A DNA stretch of 64,000 bases, taken from the NCBI RefSeq assembly GCF_017313275.1, contig NZ_JAFLNM010000001.1, positions 1,054,001-1,118,000 on the forward strand. The letters run 5' to 3'. This document shows positions 24,035 to 31,331 of this stretch, piece by piece; position 1 is the stretch's first letter; each line of letters starts with the position of its first letter. The notes beneath the pieces are model-generated. The model was not told where the DNA came from. It did no database searches and was given only the letters and a program-made list of their open reading frames with translations. The stretch is from Flagellimonas profundi (GTDB lineage: Bacteria > Bacteroidota > Bacteroidia > Flavobacteriales > Flavobacteriaceae). The position numbers and the translations under genes are program-made.

Positions 24035-24620
24035 CCTTAAGCTTATATATCAATTCCTCTGCAGCTTTAATTCCTGGCCTAATTAATTTTGCGGATTGGG
24101 ATTGTCCCGAGCCACTAATCAAAAAATACTTTTTTTGATTATTCATAATTGCCGAAAAATTTCCCCGGTCAATTTCGCCATAATCTGTACAAACCTCTCT
24201 CAATTCTTTAAATGATATTTCGTTATGTCCAAGTTTCATTTTCCCCCACATATAAAGTAGAATGACACTAATCATTTTCTTAGATGTGGTATTTCCTGGT
24301 ACGTCAGCTATCACCTTTACAATCTCACCGTCAATTACCACAACATCTTGAAAATCAAGAATATCTTTTTCAGAGGCAGTATTCTTTTCTTCAACATAAT
24401 CTACCACATCGATTTCCTCAGTAGAGGGTAAATACATCTTAGATTTAGGAGGTATGGACATTTCATCCTGTATAACCAGTTTTTCAAGACTACCCTGGAT
24501 AATAGACTTAAAATTTTCAATCTGTTCATTAACAAAATTTTCATTGCCAGAAATCTCAAATTCTTTGCTCTTCAATGAGAACCTTATTTTGGCCTTATGT
24601 GATTTCTCATTTTCACTCAT
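24027..24620 (-). CDS. Unknown protein, first gene of the HEPN operon (paralogue of the third)
   Basis: I start at ATG 24620 (MSENEKSHKAKIRF, 197 residues); ATG 24650 adds ten residues without support. The N-terminal 45 residues (KIRFSLKSKEFEISGNENFVNEQIENFKSIIQGSLEKL) form a small alpha/beta domain shared with the gene at 22743-23267. An acidic linker (about 65-95) follows, then a C-terminal helical, winged-helix-like domain (KKMISVILLYMWGKMKLGHNEISFKELREVCTDYGEIDRGNFSAIMNNQKKYFLIS...LIRPGIKAAEELIYKL). It may be a repressor or adaptor. Its stop overlaps the HEPN start by 8 bp. Confidence 0.7.
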   Translation of the reverse strand: MSENEKSHKAKIRFSLKSKEFEISGNENFVNEQIENFKSIIQGSLEKLVIQDEMSIPPKSKMYLPSTEEIDVVDYVEEKNTASEKDILDFQDVVVIDGEIVKVIADVPGNTTSKKMISVILLYMWGKMKLGHNEISFKELREVCTDYGEIDRGNFSAIMNNQKKYFLISGSGQSQSAKLIRPGIKAAEELIYKLKDE

Positions 24621-24743
24621 GATAAAAATATTTTTAATTAATGAAAACATTTTATCAATATGTATGCCATAATTAATAATTTGTGGCAGGGCTTTTTAAG
24701 TTCAGTATATTTTATCGACAATAAGCATATAAATTTGATTAAG

Positions 24744-24770
24744 TGTCAGTTACTGACAATGCTACTGACA
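24744..24770. promoter_or_regulatory. Palindromic operator upstream of the HEPN operon
   Basis: TGTCAGT-T-ACTGACA (24744-24758) is a perfect inverted repeat, followed by a third half-site ACTGACA (24764-24770), about 124 bp upstream of the first operon gene. Likely binding site for a dimeric regulator, either the XRE protein next door or one of the winged-helix paralogues. Confidence 0.65.
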
Positions 24771-24990
24771 TTTTCAAGATTAACATGACAAAAATTCACT
24801 TTTGAATAAGGACTAAACTGTCATTCACAATAAAATAATTAATCTAAATAAATATTTTTTTATATTTTTATACTTTACAAAATGCTGTTTATAAGATTAT
24901 TATAATAAAATATAAAAATATTTTTATTATTTATAAACATGTATTTTAAATGTTTTTTTAAAGTAAAATATTAAAATTTAAATCGTCCCA

Positions 24991-25036
24991 CTCCATACAC
25001 TTTCACCTCCCCCACTCTCCTTCGACTTCTCTCAGG
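24991..25036. repeat. 46-bp direct repeat, copy A
   Basis: About 40 of 46 bases match 25878-25923 (CCATACACTTTCAnCTCCCC core, then GACTTC-CTC). The pair brackets the XRE gene and the 75-residue gene. Confidence 0.65.
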
Positions 25037-25126
25037 ATAGGTTCAGGTTCGGCAAAACAGTATTCCATTACATTTTTTAAAAGGAAATTTTTAGAAGAAA
25101 TTTTTCAGGAAGTGCAGTACAAACTT

Positions 25127-25179
25127 TGCCAACGCACCATCTCGCTCAAAAAAGAAAAGGTCTAACAGACCTTCACTTT
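25127..25179. repeat. Hairpin-bearing intergenic repeat E4
   Basis: CACCATCTCGCTCAAAAAAG, then stem AAGGTCTAACAGACCTT, then CACTTTTATGCCG. It has the same frame as E1-E3; its stem resembles the GGTCTGGTAGACC hairpin near 22118. Confidence 0.6.
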
Positions 25180-25248
25180 TATGCCGTACCAAAGCTAAAG
25201 TTCCATAATGCAGAACATTATAATGTAAATACAGCTGATGCGTTAGCG

Positions 25249-25452
25249 CTATTTTGTAGAAACCAAAAGCTCCCGAATATCCACATCAAGAATTTCTGCA
25301 ATTCGTTTGAGATCTTTTAAATGTGGTTGGGATTTATTGTTGCAGATAGCGGTTATTGAAGTCGTGCTTTTTCCAAGTTTCTCTGCAAGCCAAACTTGTG
25401 ACTTTCCTTGGATTACCAACACTTCTTTTATCCTGTTAATTCTATCTGCCAT
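25249..25452 (-). CDS. XRE family helix-turn-helix regulator
   Basis: 67 residues, a bare Cro/C1-type HTH: INRIKEVLVIQGKSQVWLAEKLGKSTTSITAICNNKSQPHLKDLKRIAEILDVDIRELL. There is no extra domain. It is transcribed towards the HEPN operon, 600 bp away, and is a candidate to bind the TGTCAGT palindrome, although self-regulation is equally possible. A cluster of GATA(T)-rich words upstream (25453-25480) may be its own site. Confidence 0.85.
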   Translation of the reverse strand: MADRINRIKEVLVIQGKSQVWLAEKLGKSTTSITAICNNKSQPHLKDLKRIAEILDVDIRELLVSTK

Positions 25453-25643
25453 GATATTGTTTAGATACTACAAGATATAATTCAGGCTTGTTAAAATGTA
25501 ACTTCAACTTTCATTTATATAACCAATACTTTGCTCTTAAAATATTTTTATATAAGTTTATCTTAACTTTATTTAATTCTGTTTTATATAAATAAAAGTC
25601 ATGGTTAACCTCTAGTTGTTAATAACTTTACACTAATAGTCAT

Positions 25644-25871
25644 ATGATTCCCAAAGAGATTAACCTACTCCCCCTTATCTCCTACTTTGAAGTTTGCCAT
25701 GAAGGAGACTTGCTTTGCTTTGTCCAATGGTTGGACAAGACCATTTATATGTTGCATTACCTACCTGTAGATGCTTTTACAGAAACGGAGCGCCAAAATG
25801 TATGTCATGTGCTTATGGAGCTTAAAGAGGCTGTTCTAAAAATCCATATGGAGCAAATCAATTCTGCCTAA
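25644..25871 (+). CDS. Hypothetical 75-residue protein
   Basis: Small acidic protein (FEVCHEGDLLCFVQWLDKTIYMLHYLPVDAFTETERQNVCHVLMELKEAVLKIHMEQ) with a beta half and a C-terminal helix. No recognised domain and no export signal. It lies between the XRE gene and direct repeat copy B, so it is part of the accessory segment. The frame is clean and codon use looks coding. Confidence 0.55.
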   Translation: MIPKEINLLPLISYFEVCHEGDLLCFVQWLDKTIYMLHYLPVDAFTETERQNVCHVLMELKEAVLKIHMEQINSA

Positions 25872-25877
25872 ACTCCA

Positions 25878-25923
25878 TTCCATACACTTTCAACTCCCCC
25901 ACTCCCCTTGGACTTCGCTCTGG
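25878..25923. repeat. 46-bp direct repeat, copy B
   Basis: Partner of 24991-25036, same orientation, about six mismatches; it begins a few bases after the stop of the 75-residue gene. Confidence 0.65.
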
Positions 25924-25927
25924 GCAC

Positions 25928-25939
25928 ATTATAGTACAA
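25928..25939. repeat. 12-bp direct repeat, right island edge
   Basis: ATTATAGTACAA, identical to 20660-20671. Confidence 0.5.
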
Positions 25940-25988
25940 GCCGAAGTGCAAATAGCTTATATTAGTAGCGGATCTCTAAAAAATACCC

Positions 25989-27203
25989 ATGTACAAGAAA
26001 ATGATACTGTTGAGCTTGGCCCTTGTTGTTTTGCAGACCGGTCATGGCCAACAGAACGAAGGAACCCCTGCTGGTTCGACCGCTTACTATACAGACGTCA
26101 CCACATCGCATTTGCCATACAAAGACCTACAATTGCTCAGCATGGATGCCGGAATCGCTGATTTGGACCAGGATGGGGACATGGATATTTTGATCGCCAA
26201 TGAGCACAGGCCCAACATTCTGCTCATCAATAATGGAAAAGGAAGCTTCACTAACGAGAGTGCCTTGCGGATACCTCAGGTAGATCATGATAGTGAGGAT
26301 ATCGGCTTTGCCGATTTTGACTTGGATGGCGACCTGGACATCATCGTGGTCAGTGAGGACGACAAGACCAATGAGCTCTACTTGAACAATGGCGATGGTA
26401 CTTTTAGCGATGGTGGCGACAGGATTCCGGTGACCGGAACTTCCAATTCCGTAGTTGTTTTTGATATCAATTCCGATGGTAGCCCCGATATTTTGATCGG
26501 CAACAATGGCCAGAACAATATGTTGATCAATGACGGAACGGGTCATTTTAAAGATGAGACCCTTGAGCGGTTTGGTGCATTTATAGATGTTACACAAGAC
26601 CTTACCCTTGCCGATGTGGACAAGGACGGGGACCAAGATGTACTGGTGGGCAATGAGGATGCCAATAGAATATTGATCAATACCGGAAATGGCTTTTTTG
26701 AAGATCAATCTTCCGATAGGCTCCCCTACCGCAGTGAACCCGAGGAAACCCGCGAAGTGGTTGTAGCGGATATAGATGGGGATGGTGATCTGGACATCCT
26801 ATACGGCAATGTTCAGGCTTTTGTGGACAATGCCCTGAGGCAAAACCGGTTATTACTGAACGACGGAAAAGGCTTTTTCACGGATATTACTGCCACCCAT
26901 TTACCCAAAGATGACAATCGTTGTTTTGGAGTGGCCTTTTTGGACATTGATCGTGATGGTGATCCGGACATTATGACCGGAAATACAAATGGGCCCCGAT
27001 TTGGCGGCAACACACCATACAGCGTTTACCTGAACAATGGTGAAGGAAAGTTTACCGAAGGAACTGAGAAGATCATTCCAGAGGGCATATCCGGTAGAGG
27101 TTTTGATATCGATTTTGTGGATTTGAACGGGGATGGCATCAATGATCTTTTCTTAAGCAATCGCGGTTCACAGGATTTTCTGCTTTTGGGTGTCAAAAAA
27201 TAA
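25989..27203 (+). CDS. Secreted FG-GAP/VCBS repeat protein
   Basis: 404 residues: signal peptide MILLSLALVVLQTGHGQ and then a seven-bladed-propeller-like run of FG-GAP repeats, each with a calcium-loop signature: DLDQDGDMDILIA, DFDLDGDLDIIVV, DINSDGSPDILIG, DVDKDGDQDVLVG, DIDGDGDLDILYG, DIDRDGDPDIMTG and DLNGDGINDLFLS. Each is followed by an N-N/D-G-x-G-x-F turn. No catalytic domain is visible, so a surface or periplasmic binding role is likely. It lies just outside the right edge of the accessory island. Confidence 0.88.
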   Translation: MYKKMILLSLALVVLQTGHGQQNEGTPAGSTAYYTDVTTSHLPYKDLQLLSMDAGIADLDQDGDMDILIANEHRPNILLINNGKGSFTNESALRIPQVDHDSEDIGFADFDLDGDLDIIVVSEDDKTNELYLNNGDGTFSDGGDRIPVTGTSNSVVVFDINSDGSPDILIGNNGQNNMLINDGTGHFKDETLERFGAFIDVTQDLTLADVDKDGDQDVLVGNEDANRILINTGNGFFEDQSSDRLPYRSEPEETREVVVADIDGDGDLDILYGNVQAFVDNALRQNRLLLNDGKGFFTDITATHLPKDDNRCFGVAFLDIDRDGDPDIMTGNTNGPRFGGNTPYSVYLNNGEGKFTEGTEKIIPEGISGRGFDIDFVDLNGDGINDLFLSNRGSQDFLLLGVKK

Positions 27204-27317
27204 GCATTGGACAAGGTAGTTTAAACCACACCTTTATTTAGAAAGTGCTAGATTAACTTTTCATCAGGATCGGGCAGTAAGCTTTGCTTGTCTTAGGCCA
27301 ACGCTTCATTACTTTGT

Positions 27318-27701
27318 TTATTTCCTTTTGGATACGGCCAGCCTAAAACTCAATAATACCAATACAATGGATAAAGGGGTAAAAATGGTTCGTTCCATAG
27401 CTCCCTTGGCCATTATGTTTCCTATTAGACTTATGGCAAAAAAGCCCCCCATTATCCAAATAGCGATATCCGCAACCTTTTGTAATCTCTTGATCTTAAG
27501 GTAATCCAATTTAATGCTAACCATCAAAATGAATACAAGGGTCAACACAATAGCAAATCCCTCATAGGCGATTACTTGCGATTTGTCCTGAATTGACCCA
27601 CCCCAAGTTTGATCGTAGGGTAGCACATCCAATAGTACCAATACATGAAATACGACCAATAATGATAAAAGCATCAAGAGGAGCCTTCCTGCTATTTTCA
27701 T
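27318..27701 (-). CDS. Small integral membrane protein
   Basis: 127 residues with four predicted membrane helices: LLLMLLSLLVVFHVLVLL, AYEGFAIVLTLVFILMVSI, IAIWIMGGFFAISLIGNIM and IFTPLSIVLVLLSFRLAV. The conserved-looking loop DVLPYDQTWGGSI between the first two is extracellular by charge. I know no function. It stands alone; a start further upstream is not supported. Confidence 0.75.
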   Translation of the reverse strand: MKIAGRLLLMLLSLLVVFHVLVLLDVLPYDQTWGGSIQDKSQVIAYEGFAIVLTLVFILMVSIKLDYLKIKRLQKVADIAIWIMGGFFAISLIGNIMAKGAMERTIFTPLSIVLVLLSFRLAVSKRK

Positions 27702-27987
27702 ATTGCAATGATTGAATACAGAACAATGTATAAAAAAACGAAGAAAACCAATGGTAGTAGCGTATCTCCTGTAATTTGTTCTTATGCTTCAGCTTCAACA
27801 CAAACGTAGTGGTGTCCTATTTTGAGGGTTTACCATGTGAAAAAGGAAGAAAAGTGTACAGTTTTAATAAAAAACAAATCAAATTTGGATACTACACCAT
27901 TAAATATTCAAAGAAAATCCTTTTTTACTAGGATTTCTGCAAAAAAGTATTAGATTATAATAAGGAATTGTAAACTAAAATTAATAT

Positions 27988-28848
27988 ATGAGGCAACTAA
28001 AGATTACCAAACAAATTACGAACAGGGATACCAAATCATTGGAAAAATATTTTCAAGAAATTTCCAAAATCGATTTGATAACTGCAGAAGAAGAAGTAGA
28101 ACTGGCCAGAAGAATTCGTGAAGGTGATCAAGCTGCACTTAATAAATTAGTAAATGCCAACCTGCGTTTTGTGGTGTCCACCGCAAAACAATACCAAGGA
28201 AGTGGATTACGGCTTTCCGACTTGATCAACGAAGGAAACATAGGTTTGGTGAAAGCAGCCAAACGTTTTGATGAAACAAGGGGATTTAAATTTATCTCCT
28301 ACGCGGTTTGGTGGATCAGACAGTCCATACTACAGGCCATTTCACAAAACTCCCGAATGATACGGTTACCCCTCAATAAAATCGGTGAAATAAGTAAGAT
28401 AAAGAAGGTCGTTTCATCTTTGGAACAAACCCATCAAAGAACTCCAAGCGCGGCCGAAATAGCCAATGAGCTTGATATGAGTTCCGCCAAGGTAAAACTG
28501 GCCATGAAAAATACAGGAAAACACTTGTCCATGGATGCGCCTTTTAGGGATGGTGAATCTTCCAACCTTTACCATGTCATAGAATCAAAGAACGCTTCGA
28601 GCCCCGATGATAAAATGATAAAGGATTCCCTAAGCGCCGATATTAACCAAGCATTAAAAACCCTCCCAGATCGTGAGAGCGAAATTATACGACTTTATTA
28701 TGGTCTTGGACAACGGACTCCAAAAAGTCTAGGTGAGATAGGCGAACTATTTGGTATTACCCGGGAACGTGCGCGACAAATTAGGGAAAAAGCCATCCGA
28801 ATATTGAGAAAGCGTTCGCACAACCAGGTATTACAGGCCTATTTGTAG
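27988..28848 (+). CDS. RpoD-like sigma-70 factor (probable second, group 2 copy)
   Basis: 286 residues. Regions 1.2 to 4.2 are all there: KYFQEISKIDLITAEEEVELARRI (1.2), LVNANLRFVVSTAKQYQ...LSDLINEGNIGLVKAAKRFDETRGFKFISYAVWWIRQSILQAISQNSRMIRLP (2.1-3.0) and SLGEIGELFGITRERARQIREKAIRILR (4.2). The vegetative flavobacterial RpoD, as I recall it, reads NQGLTLPDLINEGNLGL, whereas this one has GSGLRLSDLINEGNIGL, so it may be a paralogue rather than the main factor. It recognises the TTTG/TAnnTTTG promoters of the phylum. A perfect-stem terminator follows. Confidence 0.9.
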   Translation: MRQLKITKQITNRDTKSLEKYFQEISKIDLITAEEEVELARRIREGDQAALNKLVNANLRFVVSTAKQYQGSGLRLSDLINEGNIGLVKAAKRFDETRGFKFISYAVWWIRQSILQAISQNSRMIRLPLNKIGEISKIKKVVSSLEQTHQRTPSAAEIANELDMSSAKVKLAMKNTGKHLSMDAPFRDGESSNLYHVIESKNASSPDDKMIKDSLSADINQALKTLPDRESEIIRLYYGLGQRTPKSLGEIGELFGITRERARQIREKAIRILRKRSHNQVLQAYL

Positions 28849-28865
28849 TGAGCGGCAAATAATAT

Positions 28866-28899
28866 ACAGAAAAGCCAACCTTAAGGTTGGCTTTTCTGT
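28866..28899. terminator. Bidirectional rho-independent terminator
   Basis: ACAGAAAAGCCAACCTT / AAGGTTGGCTTTTCTGT, a 17-bp perfect palindrome between the convergent sigma factor and flavin reductase genes. Confidence 0.92.
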
Positions 28900-28923
28900 T
28901 TTTGATTATACTGGCATTTCCTT

Positions 28924-29595
28924 TTAGGACAACTCTTCAGCTACCATTTGGTCTTTTGTAATACCGAGTGCTTCCAAATCTTTTTGTACGGACTTCATCA
29001 TGGGTGGTGGTCCGCAGAGATAAAACTTGGCGTCCTTATCCGTAATGTGCTCTTTTAAAAACTGGGAGTCTATAAAACCGTGCGGATACTTACTGCTCTG
29101 CTCATCGGAAAGAATATTGATAAAATCCTTACCCAGCCATTTTTCAAATTCCGCTTGCATTATAATATCCCTTTCGCGCTTATTGGCGAACAACAACCGA
29201 TTTCCTTCCAACTGGTTCTTTTGGGCCAAATCCCTAAAGATGGCAATAAAGGGGGTTACCCCTGCCCCACCGGCCAAAAATACGCCGGGACCCTGGTAGG
29301 ATATGGCGCCCCAAACGTCTTCCAACAACAAATGGTCGCCTTGTTCCAGCGTTTGTAACATATCGGTTACGCCATTATGGTCGGGATATACTTTTATGGT
29401 AAACTCCAAAAAGCCATCGTCGGGAAGTCCCGTAAAGGTAAACGGGCGCTTTTTTTCCCGCCAGCCTTCCTTATCCAGCGCAACTTCGGTAGCCTGACCG
29501 GGCTCAAAATCATAATCGGCCGGTCGTTGGGTCCGAATTTGAAGTACGTTATGGGTTATAAAACCTATTTCTTGAATTTTTACTTTATGTGGCAT
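28924..29595 (-). CDS. Ferredoxin/flavodoxin-NADP reductase-like oxidoreductase
   Basis: 223 residues of the FNR superfamily. The FAD-binding domain has the R-x-Y/F-T-[FS] motif as KRPFTFTGLP, and the NAD(P)-binding domain has VFLAGGAGVTPFIAIFRDL, LLFANKRERDIIMQAEFEKW and FYLCGPPPMMKSVQKDLEALGI. No iron-sulfur or globin domain is attached, so it passes electrons between NAD(P)H and a separate partner. It ends the operon led by the Crp/Fnr regulator gene and may supply electrons for the old yellow enzyme's redox stress function; the partner is unknown. Confidence 0.88.
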   Translation of the reverse strand: MPHKVKIQEIGFITHNVLQIRTQRPADYDFEPGQATEVALDKEGWREKKRPFTFTGLPDDGFLEFTIKVYPDHNGVTDMLQTLEQGDHLLLEDVWGAISYQGPGVFLAGGAGVTPFIAIFRDLAQKNQLEGNRLLFANKRERDIIMQAEFEKWLGKDFINILSDEQSSKYPHGFIDSQFLKEHITDKDAKFYLCGPPPMMKSVQKDLEALGITKDQMVAEELS

Positions 29596-29711
29596 GTAGT
29601 GTTTTTGGTCGTTAAAAAATGTATTCTCTTCTTTTTTAGGGTGTCCGCCCTTAAAAAGCTACGTTACCTTTTAAACGTGAGCACCCTTCTCCTATCAACG
29701 GATGCCCAGCA

Positions 29712-30134
29712 CTACTTTTTTAAAGTGACTTTTAGATGAATATCCGCTTTTAGCAATTTTGAAATGGGGCATACCTCTTTGGCCTTATGTGCAATTTGCT
29801 GGAATTGCTCAGCATCTATCTCGGGAATGTCACCCTCTAAATCCAAATTGATGGTGGTCACCTCTCCATCTTCAAAGGTTACGGTGGCAGCTGTATCCAA
29901 GCTATCGGGCGTAAATCCTTCCTCACCCAATAAAAAACTTAACTGCATCGCAAAACAACCGGCATGTGCCGCCCCTACCAATTCTTCGGGATTGGTACCT
30001 TTTTTTCCATCCTCAAAGCGGGTGTGAAACGAGTAGGACGTTTTGTCCAATATCCCACTTGCTGTGCTTAATGTTCCTTTTCCTTCTTTGCCCGAACCTT
30101 TCCACTGGGCATGTGCGTTTCTTGTAAATTTCAT
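29712..30134 (-). CDS. osmC: OsmC family peroxidase
   Basis: 140 residues. Thiol peroxidase of the OsmC/Ohr group: the two redox cysteines are in EELVGAAHAGCFAMQLS and KAKEVCPISKLLKADI, with the catalytic Arg in the N-terminal part (TRFEDGKKGTNPEEL gives a plausible region). The spacing and the CPISK motif are those of OsmC rather than Ohr. It detoxifies organic hydroperoxides. It lies 117 bp from the reductase gene and 32 bp from the old yellow enzyme gene, all on one strand. Confidence 0.92.
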   Translation of the reverse strand: MKFTRNAHAQWKGSGKEGKGTLSTASGILDKTSYSFHTRFEDGKKGTNPEELVGAAHAGCFAMQLSFLLGEEGFTPDSLDTAATVTFEDGEVTTINLDLEGDIPEIDAEQFQQIAHKAKEVCPISKLLKADIHLKVTLKK

Positions 30135-30165
30135 GTATTATCTTTTTAATTTTATTTAAATCTAT

Positions 30166-31266
30166 TTATGCGTTTTGTTTGGCATTGGCCATGGGATAAT
30201 CCGTATACCCTTCTTTACCGGGGGTGTAAAAAGTATCCTTGTCCCATTCGGCCAGTTCAAGACCTTGCTCAAACCGCTCTACCAAGTCCGGATTGGAAAT
30301 AAATGGTTTACCGAAGGCCACCAAATCCGCATTTCCCGAGGCAATGACCTCATTTCCGGAATCCTGGTCGAATCCTGCATTGATCATTAATGTACCATTG
30401 TACAAAGGCCTAAAATGTTTCGCAATTTCCGTTACCGCGTAGGGTATATCGGAAACATCCGTAAATGGCTCAGATAAATGGATGTAGGCCAAATTGTAAT
30501 CATTCAATTTTTTGATGATGTATTCAAATGTGGGAATGGTGTCTTCATCCATGGTCATTCCAAAAACCCCGTTTAGCGAAGGATTGAATCGAGCTCCGAT
30601 TTTTTCCTCTGGAATAACTTCCTTGACCGCGTCCAATACTTCAAAAAAGAACCTTGCTTTATTCTCATGGCTTCCACCATATTCATCGGTCCTTTTATTG
30701 GAGGTGCCATTAAAAAACTGATGGAAGAGATAGCCGTTGGAGGAATGGATCTCTACGCCATCAAACCCTGCTTCTACTGCATTTTTGGCAGCATTCTTAA
30801 AATCTTCCACCGTGGTTTTAATATCGGCTTTGGTCATTTCCTTTGGGGTTACGGTATCTTTAAAACCATCGGGGGTGTACGATTGCTCGTTTGGATTTAT
30901 CGCTGATGGCGCCAAAGGCAATTCCCCATCATGAAAATCCGGATGTGATATTCTACCGACATGCCATAACTGGATAAAGATTTTACCGCCTTTGTCGTGA
31001 ACCCGTTTGGTCACCTTTTTCCATCCCTCTACTTGGGCTTTGGTATGTATTCCGGGGGTGTTTACATATCCTACCGCACGTTCGGATACTTGGGAACCTT
31101 CGGTGATGATTAAACCCGCAGAGGCACGTTGTTCATAATATAGCCCTTGGAGTTCGTCGGTCGGCTTATTTTCGTCGTTAACAGCCCTGCTTCGGGTCAT
31201 TGGTGCCATAACGACACGGTTTTTTAAGCTTATATTCTTGTTGTAAGGAGTAAGTAAGTTTTGCAT
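30166..31266 (-). CDS. nemA: Old yellow enzyme family alkene reductase
   Basis: I start at ATG 31266 (MQNLLTPY, 366 residues); ATG 31311 would add 15 residues that overlap an operator-like site. FMN-binding OYE barrel: NRVVMAPMTRSRAV, IQLWHVGRISHPDF, the His pair and substrate pocket in FKNAAKNAVEAGFDGVEIHSSNGYLFHQFFNG, YGGSHENKARFFFEVLDAV, and the phosphate-binding GNADLVAFGKPFISNPDLVERF. It reduces activated alkenes such as N-ethylmaleimide and reacts with electrophiles. Nearby Crp/Fnr, OsmC and reductase genes suggest a redox-electrophile operon. Confidence 0.92.
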   Translation of the reverse strand: MQNLLTPYNKNISLKNRVVMAPMTRSRAVNDENKPTDELQGLYYEQRASAGLIITEGSQVSERAVGYVNTPGIHTKAQVEGWKKVTKRVHDKGGKIFIQLWHVGRISHPDFHDGELPLAPSAINPNEQSYTPDGFKDTVTPKEMTKADIKTTVEDFKNAAKNAVEAGFDGVEIHSSNGYLFHQFFNGTSNKRTDEYGGSHENKARFFFEVLDAVKEVIPEEKIGARFNPSLNGVFGMTMDEDTIPTFEYIIKKLNDYNLAYIHLSEPFTDVSDIPYAVTEIAKHFRPLYNGTLMINAGFDQDSGNEVIASGNADLVAFGKPFISNPDLVERFEQGLELAEWDKDTFYTPGKEGYTDYPMANAKQNA

Positions 31267-31315
31267 ATTTCTAATTTTGTTCACCAGAAATATACAATGA
31301 GAAAAAGCCAAAATG

Positions 31316-31331
31316 ATTGACCTAGATCAAT
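31316..31331. promoter_or_regulatory. FNR/CRP-type box upstream of the OYE operon
   Basis: ATTGACCTAGATCAAT: TTGA-N6-TCAA, the usual half-site layout for Crp/Fnr proteins, 50 bp before the OYE start. The regulator gene lies immediately upstream and ends at 31331. Confidence 0.65.

Larger units (their letters stand above)
24651..25248. other. Very AT-rich gene-free stretch upstream of the HEPN operon
   Basis: No gene. 24830-24980 is almost pure A/T. It carries the ACTGACA operator group, direct repeat copy A (24991-25036) and hairpin repeat E4 (25127-25179). The low GC is typical of promoter regions of acquired DNA in this group. Confidence 0.6.

Noticed and set aside
22743-24620. Classical type II toxin-antitoxin reading of the HEPN operon
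   Set aside because: A HEPN/MNT pair would show a small nucleotidyltransferase with GSxxxGxxxxxSD; neither paralogue has it.
20758-25179. Integron attC-like cassette sites
   Set aside because: The hairpin elements have variable stems like attC sites, but I find no paired RYYYAAC/GTTRRRY boxes at the right places and no integrase in the window. I keep them as an unnamed repeat family.
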